Origin: Prosthecochloris sp.
GTDB taxonomy: Bacteria > Bacteroidota > Chlorobiia > Chlorobiales > Chlorobiaceae
Assembly: GCA_015482705.2 (NCBI GenBank)
Contig: JADMLA020000028.1
Coordinates: 15,256-79,255 of the forward strand
DNA: 64,000 bases
Direction: 5' to 3'
Positions 34,793 to 44,154 of this stretch are shown here, one piece after another (within the stretch, counting starts at the first letter, position 1; every line of letters starts with the position of its first letter). Under the pieces are notes generated by a model. It was not told the origin of the DNA, searched no databases, and saw only the letters and a program-made list of their open reading frames with translations. A program made the translations under genes and the position numbers.

Positions 34793-36622
34793 TTAAGCGA
34801 TGAACATGAGCGTATCACCTGTAGCAACCGTATCTCCGGGGGACACGTCAATGGAAATAACAGTACCGGATTTTGGCGCTTTTACCGGAGACTCCATCTT
34901 CATGGCCTCGATGACTAGGACATCATCACCTTCATTGACGTTATCTCCGACTTCGACTTCGATTGCAACAACATTTCCAGGCATTGCCGCTTCAACCGGA
35001 ACGCCCTCACCTGTCGGCTCTTTTGACGCAGGAGTCGCCGCCGCAGCAGGGGTAACGGCCTGAACTGCTCCGCTCCCTTCAGCAACGGTCACATTATATG
35101 CCTTTCCGTCGACGGTAACCGTATAGTTTCCTGGAGAAGAAGACGACTTCGATGCTGACGATTCGGTTTTTGTAGAAGCTTTCGTTTCCTGTTTGGCAGA
35201 AGCCGCAGCCTCGACATCCTTTTTATAACGAATCCCGAGTGGTGCATCACCTTTGAGAAACGCTATTCCTTTCGCCCCACAGGTTGCCGAAATGAAAATG
35301 TTCTCATCGGTTGCAGGAAGACCTTCTTTTTCGAGAATTTTCTTGTTGTACTCGACACCGAGCTCAGGATTCCTATCGTTTATATCATGAACATCCTCTG
35401 TCGTCGGCTCGAGCGCGAGCTGCTCCGATGCGAGCTTTACAATTTCCGGATCAGGTACGGCCGGCGTTTTCCCGAAATAGCCAAGTACCATCTTACCATA
35501 GCTTTCCGTTATCTTTTTCCATTTTCCCTGTACGGTATTGGCAAAAGCCTGCTGGAAATAAAATTGTGAAACCGGTGTTACCGAAGAGCCGAAACCGCCT
35601 TTGGCGACGACTTCACGCATATTCCTTATAACCTCGGGGAAAAGATGCAGCGAATTGTTATCGCGCATCATCTGCGTATTTGCCGTCAGCGCGCCGCCCG
35701 GCATGGGTGAAAACGGAATCAGAGGATTGACTTCTTTCGCTTCAGGAGGCATATAATATTTTTCCATCTGGTCGATAAACATCGCCTCGACCTCTATGAT
35801 CTTCTCATGGTCGATATCCAGAGTATAATCGGTTCCGCGAAGACGATGCCACATTGTCAGAAGATCGACTTCAGCCGTCCCCCCGCTCACCGGTGCCATA
35901 GACAGATCAATAATATCCGCACCGGCCTCGATTGCAGCGAAGTTACAGGCAACCCCCATTCCGGCAGTATCGTGAGTGTGAAACTGAATAATCGTTTCCG
36001 GAGGCAGTATTTTCCGGGCACCTTTGATAGCATCGAAAACAATTCTTGGAGTTGTCGTCCCAGAAGCATCCTTGAATGCGACACTGTCGAACGGTATCCC
36101 TGCATCTAAAATTTCCTTGAGTCTATCGAGATAAAACTGCGGTGTATGGCAGTATTTCTCATTCAGGCCGGGAGGAAGACCCATCAAAGCGATAACAACC
36201 TGATGTTTGACTCCGGCATTATGAATACACTGGCCAGAATACGCAAGATTACGAACATCCATCAACGCATCGAAATTCCGAATGGTTGTAATCCCGTGTT
36301 TCTTGAACATCTTAGCGTGAAGGTCGATGATATCACGTGACTGTGAAACCAATCCCACAACATTCGCACCTCTTGAAAGAGTCTGCAGGTTGATATCCGG
36401 CCCTACGACTTTCCGGGCTGCATCCATCATATCGAAAGCGTCTTCCTGGCAATAAAAATACAAGCTCTGGAAACGGGCACCTCCCCCGATTTCAAAGTTA
36501 TCCGTACCTGCATCAACGGCTGCCTGAAGCACCGGCAGAAAATCATCGGTTTTTACCCTTGCCCCGTAACAGGACTGAAACCCGTCACGAAAGGACACAT
36601 CCATAAACTTTATCTTTTTCAT
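34793..36622 (-). CDS. oadA: Oxaloacetate decarboxylase alpha subunit / biotin-dependent carboxyltransferase
   Basis: A 609-residue protein. Residues 1-290 form the carboxyltransferase TIM barrel: MDVSFRDGFQSC (usually LRDGxQS), the catalytic lysine region VAFKDASGTTTP, and metal-binding HTHDTAGMG. A helical domain follows, then an Ala/Pro/Ser-rich linker and a C-terminal biotinyl domain with the biotin lysine near residue 575 in EAMKMESP. It moves CO2 between oxaloacetate (or pyruvate) and biotin. It is 58 bases downstream of oadG and 96 upstream of oadB, forming one unit. Pyruvate carboxylase subunit B is an alternative reading, but the flanking beta and gamma subunits favour the decarboxylase. 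Confidence 0.9.
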   Translation of the reverse strand: MKKIKFMDVSFRDGFQSCYGARVKTDDFLPVLQAAVDAGTDNFEIGGGARFQSLYFYCQEDAFDMMDAARKVVGPDINLQTLSRGANVVGLVSQSRDIIDLHAKMFKKHGITTIRNFDALMDVRNLAYSGQCIHNAGVKHQVVIALMGLPPGLNEKYCHTPQFYLDRLKEILDAGIPFDSVAFKDASGTTTPRIVFDAIKGARKILPPETIIQFHTHDTAGMGVACNFAAIEAGADIIDLSMAPVSGGTAEVDLLTMWHRLRGTDYTLDIDHEKIIEVEAMFIDQMEKYYMPPEAKEVNPLIPFSPMPGGALTANTQMMRDNNSLHLFPEVIRNMREVVAKGGFGSSVTPVSQFYFQQAFANTVQGKWKKITESYGKMVLGYFGKTPAVPDPEIVKLASEQLALEPTTEDVHDINDRNPELGVEYNKKILEKEGLPATDENIFISATCGAKGIAFLKGDAPLGIRYKKDVEAAASAKQETKASTKTESSASKSSSSPGNYTVTVDGKAYNVTVAEGSGAVQAVTPAAAATPASKEPTGEGVPVEAAMPGNVVAIEVEVGDNVNEGDDVLVIEAMKMESPVKAPKSGTVISIDVSPGDTVATGDTLMFIA

Positions 36623-36680
36623 GAGCCTTTCTTTTCGTGATTCGTAATAAATTATTGGTTAGAAAGTAATCGGCGCGAAG

Positions 36681-36956
36681 TCACCTGTTTCTGTGCGCAT
36701 GAACCGCTGCAGAAATCACCGCCGTTATCCTGCCTGGATCTTCTCCACCTTCTGTAACAAGAGCCGGACCGGATATCTTTTTTGAATTCTTTTTCTTTCT
36801 TTTCGCAGCCTCTGCCTCGAGCAACCGCTGTTCTTCCTGCAATGCATGATCCTTGAGAAGCCATGAAAGCCCTGATATCAAGACATTCAACAGAAGCAGG
36901 AAAAGAAAAACAACAACCATTCCCACAACCATAAGAATTAAGCCGTCGGTAATCAT
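36681..36956 (-). CDS. oadG: Oxaloacetate decarboxylase gamma subunit
   Basis: A 91-residue protein with a single N-terminal membrane helix (residues 6-34, VVGMVVVFLFLLLLNVLI), then a charged, lysine-rich tail (AAKRKKKNSKK) and a histidine near the C-terminus, as in OadG subunits that link alpha and beta. It is the first gene of the oadGAB unit. Upstream lie 58 bases to the UspA gene in the same direction. Confidence 0.8.
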   Translation of the reverse strand: MITDGLILMVVGMVVVFLFLLLLNVLISGLSWLLKDHALQEEQRLLEAEAAKRKKKNSKKISGPALVTEGGEDPGRITAVISAAVHAHRNR

Positions 36957-37014
36957 AAAATGTGAGGTGTTGATTATTAAGGAGATTATTGCTCAGTGTG
37001 AGAAACATTCATGT

Positions 37015-37482
37015 TCAGGAGTAATCTTGCATCGCCTTGTCGGCGGCATTCTGCTTAACCAGCAAAACCGGAATATCGAGGGCATGAAACACGGCTTCAG
37101 CGACGCTACCCATGAGAATACGGGTCAGACCGCTTCTCCCATGGGAACCCATAACCAAAAGATCTGCCCCCCAAGCATTACTTTGTTCAATAATTTCATC
37201 ATAGGGATTTCCTCTGAGTATGAGAATATCGGCTGAAAGCCCTTTTTTCTTTTCTTCCATCAAAAGCTTTCTGAACTCTTCGGAAACCACCTCTGCCTTA
37301 CCGCCTTTTTTGGAGACACCGTAACTGTAAGCTGTTTTTTCGGCTATGTTTTCAGGTTGCATGATATGAAGAAAACGCACATGAGCACCGACTTTTCGGC
37401 CAAGCTCGATTGCATACCGTACTGCTTTGTCTGAAGTTTTCGAATAGTCGGTAGGGCATAGAATTTTAGACAACTGTATCAT
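37015..37482 (-). CDS. Universal stress protein UspA family
   Basis: A 155-residue single UspA domain. The N-terminus has KILCPTDYSKTSDKA, and the ATP-binding loop GSHGRSGLTRILMGSVAEAV (G-x2-G-x9-G-S/T) is intact, which places it with the ATP-binding UspFG-like group. It precedes oadGAB in the same direction with a 58-base gap and may be co-transcribed. Confidence 0.88.
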   Translation of the reverse strand: MIQLSKILCPTDYSKTSDKAVRYAIELGRKVGAHVRFLHIMQPENIAEKTAYSYGVSKKGGKAEVVSEEFRKLLMEEKKKGLSADILILRGNPYDEIIEQSNAWGADLLVMGSHGRSGLTRILMGSVAEAVFHALDIPVLLVKQNAADKAMQDYS

Positions 37483-37667
37483 GCAGGGTCAATCTTTTTT
37501 GTTTTGTTTGCAAACTTGCGCAACAATGAACTATTACTTTTATCCCTTTTTCTCACTGCCGTTAAAGCACAGTTTGTTATTTTAATAAACCTTGAATCTA
37601 CAATAATTTTTATGATTAAACCAGCCGTTATCCTTATCGTTCACGAAAAAGAAACACTTGCTGGCAT

Positions 37668-39266
37668 ATGCCTGAAAGGTGTCCCAACAAACACATGACT
37701 ACTGTCGAAAATGCTCTTCGAAACCCTGAAGCTTATCCTCATCGGGTCGAAGATATCGCTATCGTCGAAACACATATCTCACTCGTTTTTCTAACAGGCA
37801 CATATGCCTATAAAATCAAAAAGGCAGTCAACCTCGGATTTCTGGATTTTTCTACACTTGAAAAACGGAGACATTTCTGCCACGAAGAACTCCAACGCAA
37901 TAAAAGGCTGTGTAGTGAGATATATCTCGATGTGGTTCCTGTCACACAAGAGGCCGGTACGATAAAAGTCGGAGGAGAAGGCAGAATTGTCGACTATGCT
38001 GTAAAAATGGTACAGTTCGACCGTGAACTTGAACTGGATACCCTCCTTAGACAAGGGAAAATCACAAGCAGACAGATAGCCGAAATAAGCAACATCGTCG
38101 CTGCATTCCACGATTCGACTCGTGTAGCCGAGCCAGATACTCCGTACGGCCGCCCTGAAATCATCATAAAACCCATACGTGACAACTTTACCGAAGCCGA
38201 ACGTCTGACTAAGGATCAACAGGAACAAAAACAGCTTGAAAAACTCAAACAATGGACTGAAAAAGAATACAAGCGGCTCATGCCGGAGTTCTTATTCCGG
38301 AAATCCAAAGGAGCGATACGAGAGTGTCATGGTGATATGCATACAGGAAATATGGTACTCTGGAAAGGAAAGGTGATGATTTTCGACTGTATCGAATTCA
38401 ACCCGTTTCTCAGCACGATTGATGTTTTCAGTGAAATAGCGTTTTTGGTCATGGACCTTGAGCATAGCAACCACAAAGAACATGCATCGAGCTTTCTCAA
38501 CCGCTACCTTTCACTGACCGGAGATTACAAAGGGCTCGCCCTTTTAAGATTCTATAAAACATACAGGGCGATGGTGCGAGCGAAAGTCACCGCCATACGC
38601 CATCTTCAAGAAAAAAATCAACACGAAAAAGAAAAAACACTTACCGAGCACCGCTCCTATATTTCGACGGCACTCTCCTATATCACACCAGCACCATTTG
38701 GACTGGTCCTCACCTGCGGAGTTTCCGGAAGCGGCAAAACCACCGTGGCCAAGAAACTCATATCACGGATGCCCGCAATACATGTTCGTTCGGATATAGA
38801 AAGAAAAAGACTGTTCGGGCTCAAGCCTCTCGAAAAAAGCGACCCGGAGAAAAACAAGGCGATGTACTCAGCTCAAAGCTCGAAGAGAACATATTCGAAA
38901 CTACACAACATAGCCGGAACATGTCTGGAGAACAGCTACCCGGTCATCATCGATGCAACGTTTCTGAATGAGGATGAACGGAAACGTTTCGTCAGTTTAG
39001 GAGAACAAAAAAACATTCCCGTCGTCATCCTTCATTGCCATGCTCCCGAAAAACTTCTCGAAAAACGAGTCGGCGAACGACAGACTGCAGGCAACGATCC
39101 GTCAGAAGCTGATAAAACCATACTCCGTCGACAGATCCGGCGTTTCTTACCATTTTCAGCCACGGAACAGCACAGAACGATCACCATCGACACATCATCC
39201 CTTTCATCGATAGAGAAAGGCATTGCAGAAACAGTGCGTCGCATACAGGGTGAAAATAGAGTTTAG
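37668..39266 (+). CDS. APH-type kinase fused to P-loop kinase domain
   Basis: A 532-residue (523 from the second start) two-domain protein. Residues 30-340 resemble aminoglycoside phosphotransferase-like kinases, with AYKIKKAVN as the ATP-lysine strand, CHGDMHTGNMVL as the catalytic Brenner motif and IFDCIEFN as the metal-binding Asp. Residues 345-525 are a gluconate kinase-like P-loop domain with GVSGSGKTT (Walker A) and an HVRSDIERK segment. This fusion family is widespread and usually annotated 'AAA family ATPase'; the substrate is not known. Starts at 37668 and 37695 are both possible; neither has a strong ribosome-binding site. Its stop overlaps the stop of the Er-VIT1 gene. Confidence 0.75.
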   Translation: MPERCPNKHMTTVENALRNPEAYPHRVEDIAIVETHISLVFLTGTYAYKIKKAVNLGFLDFSTLEKRRHFCHEELQRNKRLCSEIYLDVVPVTQEAGTIKVGGEGRIVDYAVKMVQFDRELELDTLLRQGKITSRQIAEISNIVAAFHDSTRVAEPDTPYGRPEIIIKPIRDNFTEAERLTKDQQEQKQLEKLKQWTEKEYKRLMPEFLFRKSKGAIRECHGDMHTGNMVLWKGKVMIFDCIEFNPFLSTIDVFSEIAFLVMDLEHSNHKEHASSFLNRYLSLTGDYKGLALLRFYKTYRAMVRAKVTAIRHLQEKNQHEKEKTLTEHRSYISTALSYITPAPFGLVLTCGVSGSGKTTVAKKLISRMPAIHVRSDIERKRLFGLKPLEKSDPEKNKAMYSAQSSKRTYSKLHNIAGTCLENSYPVIIDATFLNEDERKRFVSLGEQKNIPVVILHCHAPEKLLEKRVGERQTAGNDPSEADKTILRRQIRRFLPFSATEQHRTITIDTSSLSSIEKGIAETVRRIQGENRV

Positions 39267-40138
39267 CTTTCCACTCCGAAAACCACCCTCACTATCATCC
39301 CGGCAAGAAAACTCAGCACCGTTACGCCGGAACTGAGCGCAACCATCTCCATGAATCTGCTCCTGAACGGTATATCCTTCGCAACCGAAACATAAAAATT
39401 AAAGAACGCGATAATGCAGATGGACACCACGAATGCGGTTCCGAGAGCGACATAGAGAGAGGAGACGACAAAAAAAGGTGTAATGAGCAGAATGACGGTT
39501 GCGATATATGCCATTCCTGTATAGAATGCCGCTTTTATGGGGTTTTTCGTTCCCGGTTCGGCTTTTGTTGAAAGATACTCCGAAGCAGCCATGGACAACG
39601 CAGCTGCAAAGCCGGTAATGATCCCTGTGAGAGCGACAAAACGAGAATTTTGGAGAGCGAATGTCAAACCGGCCAAGACGCCCATGAGCTCGACCAAAGC
39701 ATCATTGAGCCCGAGAACGACCGACCCCGTATATTTGAGACGATCTTCGTCGAGCAACGCAATAAGCGCCTGCTCATGTTCTTCCTCATCACTGATAATA
39801 CCTTGCAGCTCCCTGAAAGAAGAAGGCAGGCGCCCGTAGATATCTCCTGCATTTTTTTCAGCTTTTTCCATCAGCTTCACGCCGAACGTCAAACCTAAAA
39901 GGGAACTGACCATCGAAAAAAACCAGATTCTCATCTTACTCGGCTTTACCTCTTGACGAGTATATCCTTTCAAGATGTTGTAATGACGAAGTTCATCATC
40001 TGCGATCTGGGCAAGTACCCGTCTGTTTTTCACACCGCTGACGCTCGATGCGAGACGCTTGTAAATGTAATGCTCGGTCAGCTCGCTTTTCTGAAGAGCG
40101 AGAATGTGCGCTGGCTTGACTTCTTTCAGGTTTTTCAC
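39263..40138 (-). CDS. Rubrerythrin-VIT1 fusion, membrane iron/manganese transporter (MbfA-like)
   Basis: A 291-residue protein. Residues 1-140 form a ferritin-like (erythrin) di-iron domain with ADDELRHYNIL and SDEEEHEQAL (two E-x2-H sites) and an early KSELTEHY. Residues 145-291 carry the VIT1/CCC1 transporter, with GLNDALVELMGVLAGLT and the AASEYLSTKAE metal-site segment, and about five membrane helices. Proteins of this Er-VIT1 build (MbfA in alpha-proteobacteria) export iron. The stop overlaps that of the convergent kinase gene by three bases. Confidence 0.85.
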   Translation of the reverse strand: MKNLKEVKPAHILALQKSELTEHYIYKRLASSVSGVKNRRVLAQIADDELRHYNILKGYTRQEVKPSKMRIWFFSMVSSLLGLTFGVKLMEKAEKNAGDIYGRLPSSFRELQGIISDEEEHEQALIALLDEDRLKYTGSVVLGLNDALVELMGVLAGLTFALQNSRFVALTGIITGFAAALSMAASEYLSTKAEPGTKNPIKAAFYTGMAYIATVILLITPFFVVSSLYVALGTAFVVSICIIAFFNFYVSVAKDIPFRSRFMEMVALSSGVTVLSFLAGMIVRVVFGVES

Positions 40139-40176
40139 TTTATGGATTGATTGTCGCCTATGTTGAAAAAAACGGT

Positions 40177-42063
40177 TCAGGCCTTTGCCTGTTTCGTAGC
40201 CGCTTCGATGATATCATTCATTCTCGAGACAAAATCCGCGGTGCCTTCCAGATTACCCTCGAGCAGCAAAGCCCCCTCATAAAGCTGATTCATGGTTGTT
40301 CGAATAATCGGATCATTTTCGTTGAGCATGCAAAGACTTGCGAGATTTTTAATAACCGCATGGGAAGGGTTTATCTCCAGCACTTTTTTCCCCGAGGCAT
40401 CCGACTGGTTCATCATTCTCAGCATTTTTTCGATCTGCGGATCCATGTCGTCTTTTCCGGAAACCAATGTGACCGGAGAATTAACCAGGCGGTGAGACTC
40501 AATCACATCTTCCACCTTGTCCCCAAGAGCCTCTTTGAAAATCCTGAGAACCGGTTCGATCATGTTTTTACCGAGTGCATCCTTTTCCTCATCTTCTCCG
40601 GCCTTGAAATCGATATCCGCTTTTTCAATGGATTTGAGAGGTTTCTTGTCATACTCGTTAATCGAAGGAATAACAAAAACATCGACCGGATCCACCAGAA
40701 GCAACACCTCGATACCTTTTTTACGGAAATATTCCAGGTTCGGGTTCGATAACATCTGCTGCCGGTTATCACCTGACAGATAGTAGATCTCCTTCTGATC
40801 GTCAACCATACGATCTACATATTCCCGAAGCGTCACAAATTCACCATCTTCGGTTGTAGTACTCTCGAACCTCAGAAGTTCGATAAGCTTGTCACGATTG
40901 GTAAAGTCGGTATTGAGTCCAATCTTGACCACCGGACCGAATGCCTTGTAAAACTGACGGAACTTTTCTTTATGGTCCTGGGCGAGTGACTCGAACCAAC
41001 CAATGATCTTGGTGGTAAGAATCTGACGGATTTTCGCCATGACCGGGCTGTTCTGAACAACCTCGCGTGACACGTTCAGCGGAAGATCTTCAGTCTCTAC
41101 AACCCCTTTTACAAAGCGAAGATACTCAGGAAGCAGATCCTTACATTCATGCTGGATCATAACCTTTCTGACGTAAAGCTGTGGACCATGGTTCTCGAGA
41201 GCGCCCTGCTGGTAAAGCATATCCATCGGTGCTTCTTTGGGAAGAAAAAGCAAAGCCTTGAAAGTAACAGCACCTTCCAGAGAAAGATGGAGATAATCCA
41301 GCGGCTCCTGATAGTCAACCGAGATAAACTTGTAGAACTCATTGACCTCTTCATCTTTGATTTCACTTTTCGGCCGCTGCCAGAGAGCTGTGATACTGTT
41401 GATTTTCTTGTTATCGAGATAGATCGGAAAATCGACAAAATTGGAGTACTTCTTGATGATGTTTTCAACCCGAAACTCTTCAGCGAACTCTTTGGCATCT
41501 TCCTTGAGAATAAACGATATCTTCGTACCGCGTTTTTCCCGATCGATGGTTTCTATCGTATAGGTTCCCTCACCAGATGAACGCCACCTGCACCCCTGAG
41601 AATCTTCTGTCTTCGTCTCGACGGTAACCTCATCGGTAACCATGAAAACAGAATAAAAACCGACGCCAAATTGGCCGATAAGATTGGCATCGATACCGTT
41701 CTTGTCAGGTTGCTGCTCTTTTAAAGCCTGCAGGAACCCAAGTGTGCCGGACTTGGCAACTGTCCCGAGATTTGCGATCAGCTCATCCTCGCTCATCCCG
41801 GTACCATTGTCTTCGATAATAAATGAGCGCTCTTTTTCATCGAGCGTAATGGTAACTTTCAACTCTTCTCCTTCGGACTGGACCTCGTTTTCAGTCAATT
41901 GACTGAAATGGACTTTATTCAATGCATCAGAAGCATTGGATATCAGTTCCCGAAGAAAAATCTCAGGATGTGTATACAGCGAATGAACGATAAGGTTCAA
42001 AAGCTGTTTCATCTCTGCCTTGTATTCGAACTCCTGTACTTTCTGCTGTTTTTTTTCGCTCAT
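40177..42063 (-). CDS. htpG: Chaperone HtpG (Hsp90)
   Basis: A 628-residue Hsp90. The ATP-binding domain shows EIFLRELISNASDALNK, IEDNGTGMSEDEL and GQFGVGFYS; the middle domain has the catalytic Arg region LNVSREVVQ. The start at 42063 (MSEKKQQKVQEFEYKAEMKQ) is the one that matches HtpG; the frame is open up to 42204 but the extra residues read as non-coding. It stands 38 bases from the Er-VIT1 gene start in the same direction. The gene helps refold client proteins in the cytoplasm. Confidence 0.96.
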   Translation of the reverse strand: MSEKKQQKVQEFEYKAEMKQLLNLIVHSLYTHPEIFLRELISNASDALNKVHFSQLTENEVQSEGEELKVTITLDEKERSFIIEDNGTGMSEDELIANLGTVAKSGTLGFLQALKEQQPDKNGIDANLIGQFGVGFYSVFMVTDEVTVETKTEDSQGCRWRSSGEGTYTIETIDREKRGTKISFILKEDAKEFAEEFRVENIIKKYSNFVDFPIYLDNKKINSITALWQRPKSEIKDEEVNEFYKFISVDYQEPLDYLHLSLEGAVTFKALLFLPKEAPMDMLYQQGALENHGPQLYVRKVMIQHECKDLLPEYLRFVKGVVETEDLPLNVSREVVQNSPVMAKIRQILTTKIIGWFESLAQDHKEKFRQFYKAFGPVVKIGLNTDFTNRDKLIELLRFESTTTEDGEFVTLREYVDRMVDDQKEIYYLSGDNRQQMLSNPNLEYFRKKGIEVLLLVDPVDVFVIPSINEYDKKPLKSIEKADIDFKAGEDEEKDALGKNMIEPVLRIFKEALGDKVEDVIESHRLVNSPVTLVSGKDDMDPQIEKMLRMMNQSDASGKKVLEINPSHAVIKNLASLCMLNENDPIIRTTMNQLYEGALLLEGNLEGTADFVSRMNDIIEAATKQAKA

Positions 42064-42239
42064 CCTTTTCTGTCTTGTTTTCAGTTTTTTGGGGTAAAAA
42101 TTATCCATGCACAGACCCAAACCAACAGTGCTCCGCGCCGTTATCTGAGAAATTGTGGCTAACATTAACAGCGGGAATATAATATACCAAACCCTGAACA
42201 GCACATTACATTTCCACTTTCTACAAAAAAACGATCTTT

Positions 42240-42758
42240 TCAGGAACGCCTCAACTGTATCAAGAGTTCGGCAAACTCACGAAAAGCACCATCTCCTCCG
42301 TTGGTCTTGCAAATATAGTGAACCACAGGACGAACAAAATCAGTGGCATCTCCAGGACAAGCAGTCAACCCTTCAACGGCAACGGCATCCATGATCCCGA
42401 AATCGTTGACGTCATCTCCTATATAAGCCACCTCGTTGAGCGCAAGACCGTTTTCCGAAAGAACGCTTCCAAGCTGTGCCAGTTTATCCTTGATACCAAG
42501 ATAAAGATGTTTGATTTTCAGTTTCTCTGCCCGCTTTTTAAGATTAAGAGACATTTCACCCGTCATGATTCCTGTAATAATCCCGACGGCCTCCAATCTC
42601 TCGACGCCCATCCCGTCGCGTATTGAATAACGCTTTAGCTCTTCACCACGCCCGGAATAATACACTCCATTATCGGTCATAACACCATCATTGTCGGAGA
42701 GCACAAGTTTTATATTTTTTGCCCGACGCAAAAACTCTTCGGTTGACAGCTTTATCAT
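42240..42758 (-). CDS. kdsC: KdsC-like HAD phosphatase (Kdo-8-phosphate phosphatase)
   Basis: A 172-residue, cap-less HAD phosphatase of the C0 class. Motif I is LVLSDNDGVMTDN (nucleophile Asp, then the second Asp), motif II GIMTGE, the lysine motif is in LGIKDKLAQL, and motif IV IGDDVNDFGIM. This is the KdsC pattern, releasing Kdo for lipopolysaccharide. The second aspartate comes after Asn (DND) rather than Val. It is leftward, with no other LPS gene nearby. Related phosphatases act on N-acylneuraminate-9-phosphate, so the sugar is probable, not proven. Confidence 0.82.
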   Translation of the reverse strand: MIKLSTEEFLRRAKNIKLVLSDNDGVMTDNGVYYSGRGEELKRYSIRDGMGVERLEAVGIITGIMTGEMSLNLKKRAEKLKIKHLYLGIKDKLAQLGSVLSENGLALNEVAYIGDDVNDFGIMDAVAVEGLTACPGDATDFVRPVVHYICKTNGGDGAFREFAELLIQLRRS

Positions 42759-43167
42759 ATCCTGTTTCGCTATTTTTTAAACACTTGCAAACAAGGGATT
42801 TAATATATCATTTTAACAACTTATCAAACAGCAATCGTCAATTGCCCACAAGTTATCAACATTTCGCCAACACTTAAAAACATTGCAAAGCCTACCACAT
42901 GTAACCGGTACAGCAATGTCATAAAAAAGTTGACAAAAAAACTTAAACTTTTTATAAATAGCAACTTAACCACTACGCTCTTATTCGTGCCCTGTTTTCC
43001 AACAACTACATCGGGACGCCACGATGTGCAACAACTGTTCCAACTTTCAACACTCATCGTTGACAAATGCAAAAAAAATTGTACGCAAAAATATCACCAA
43101 TTTTTCGATGAGGATTATATTGCATCGTACGGCAACGAATCATATCGAACATTAAACGTTTCAAATC
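42759..43167. other. Long leader / gene-free stretch between kdsC and modD
   Basis: About 410 AT-rich bases. It contains the strong rightward promoter listed at 42930-42958, and roughly 200 bases of predicted untranslated leader before modD. I see no conserved riboswitch core, no tRNA and no protein with a ribosome-binding site. Two sequences resemble a DnaA box (TTATCAACA near 42854), but they are isolated. Confidence 0.5.
42930..42958 (+). promoter_or_regulatory. Near-consensus sigma-70 promoter upstream of modD
   Basis: TTGACA at 42930-42935, 17-base spacer, TATAAA at 42953-42958: a nearly perfect housekeeping promoter. Transcription should start near 42965, so the modD message would carry a leader of about 200 bases. 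Confidence 0.7.
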
Positions 43168-44016
43168 GTGAATTTCACACTGAACCTTCCCGAGGTCGAG
43201 GCATTACTCAGAGAAGATGTCCCCTACTTTGATCTGACAAGCTCTTTACTCAATCTTTCATCACAAAACGCAGAAATTCTGTTTACCCCGAAAGAGCCGG
43301 TCATAGTATCCGGTAGCGAAGAGGCAGCCAAAATTTTCACCTTACTCGATGTCACAACCGAATTGGTTGTCGCAAGCGGTCGAAAAGCCCTTACGGGAGA
43401 AACCGTATTGAAAGCCAATGGCAATGCTGAAAAACTTCACATGGGCTGGAAAGTCTCTCAAAACATTCTGGAACATTTTTCCGCAATAGCAACAAGAACA
43501 CGCTCGATGGTTGAGGGAGCAAACCGTAGCGGAAAAAGTGTCGAAATATGCGGCACCCGCAAACATCTCCCTGGAACAAAACATCTTTCGCTCAAAGCAC
43601 TCTGCTCTGGCGGAGGCTCTCCACATCGATTGGGACTTTCCGACTCCATCCTGTTATTTTCCAATCACTATGACCTGCTTGGTGGTTTGGAAAACTTATG
43701 CACCGATCTTCAATCCATAAAAGCACGATGCCCGGAAAAGAAAGTCGCTGTTGAAGTCGAAAGCATCGGTGATGCGATCATGATCGCAGAAGCAGGCGCT
43801 GATATCGTACAACTCGACAAACTCTCAGACGAGTCGGTCAGGAAAATTGCCGAGACGTTAAAGCAAAGAGGCAATGAAACAACGATTGCTGCGGCTGGTG
43901 GGATAACCGACATGAATGCGGAAAAATACGCTGCAGCCGGTGCCGATGTACTTGTCAGTTCCTGGATGTATTTTGGTAAGCCTGCCGATTATAAAGTGGT
44001 TATCCACAATATCTGA
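43168..44016 (+). CDS. modD: ModD, NadC-like pyrophosphorylase
   Basis: A 282-residue protein of the ModD branch of the quinolinate phosphoribosyltransferase (NadC) family. Landmarks are REDVPYFDLTSSLL, MGWKVSQNILEHFSAIATRTR, CGTRKHLPGTKHLSLKAL, HRLGLSDSILLF, and VEVESIGDAI. The basic residues of the NadC phosphate site are kept, but the HRxGLSDxIL form and WKV region mark ModD. It is linked to molybdenum transport operons in other bacteria, with unknown reaction; no mod transporter gene is visible here. The start is a GTG at 43168. Confidence 0.82.
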   Translation: MNFTLNLPEVEALLREDVPYFDLTSSLLNLSSQNAEILFTPKEPVIVSGSEEAAKIFTLLDVTTELVVASGRKALTGETVLKANGNAEKLHMGWKVSQNILEHFSAIATRTRSMVEGANRSGKSVEICGTRKHLPGTKHLSLKALCSGGGSPHRLGLSDSILLFSNHYDLLGGLENLCTDLQSIKARCPEKKVAVEVESIGDAIMIAEAGADIVQLDKLSDESVRKIAETLKQRGNETTIAAAGGITDMNAEKYAAAGADVLVSSWMYFGKPADYKVVIHNI

Positions 44017-44093
44017 AAGAAGAAGATGAGGTTTGCCATCTATCGAACGGAACAGAATCTGGAATAATGATTTCGAGAGAAAACCTTCGAGTG

Positions 44094-44126
44094 GAAAAAA
44101 CCTGCCCTGATCGATACAGGACAGGC
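44094..44126 (-). terminator. Terminator of nrdDG
   Basis: CCTGCCCTG (44101-44109) pairs with CAGGACAGG (44117-44125) with one G-T pair in the middle; on the minus strand it is followed by six T. It lies about 30 bases past the nrdG stop. Confidence 0.75.
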
Positions 44127-44154
44127 CGAACGGAGAAAAACAACAATCACTACC

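Noticed and set aside
42820..42870. DnaA-box-like sequences (TTATCAACA) suggesting an origin
   Set aside because: Only one near match and one poorer one, with no dnaA, dnaN or cluster of boxes nearby.
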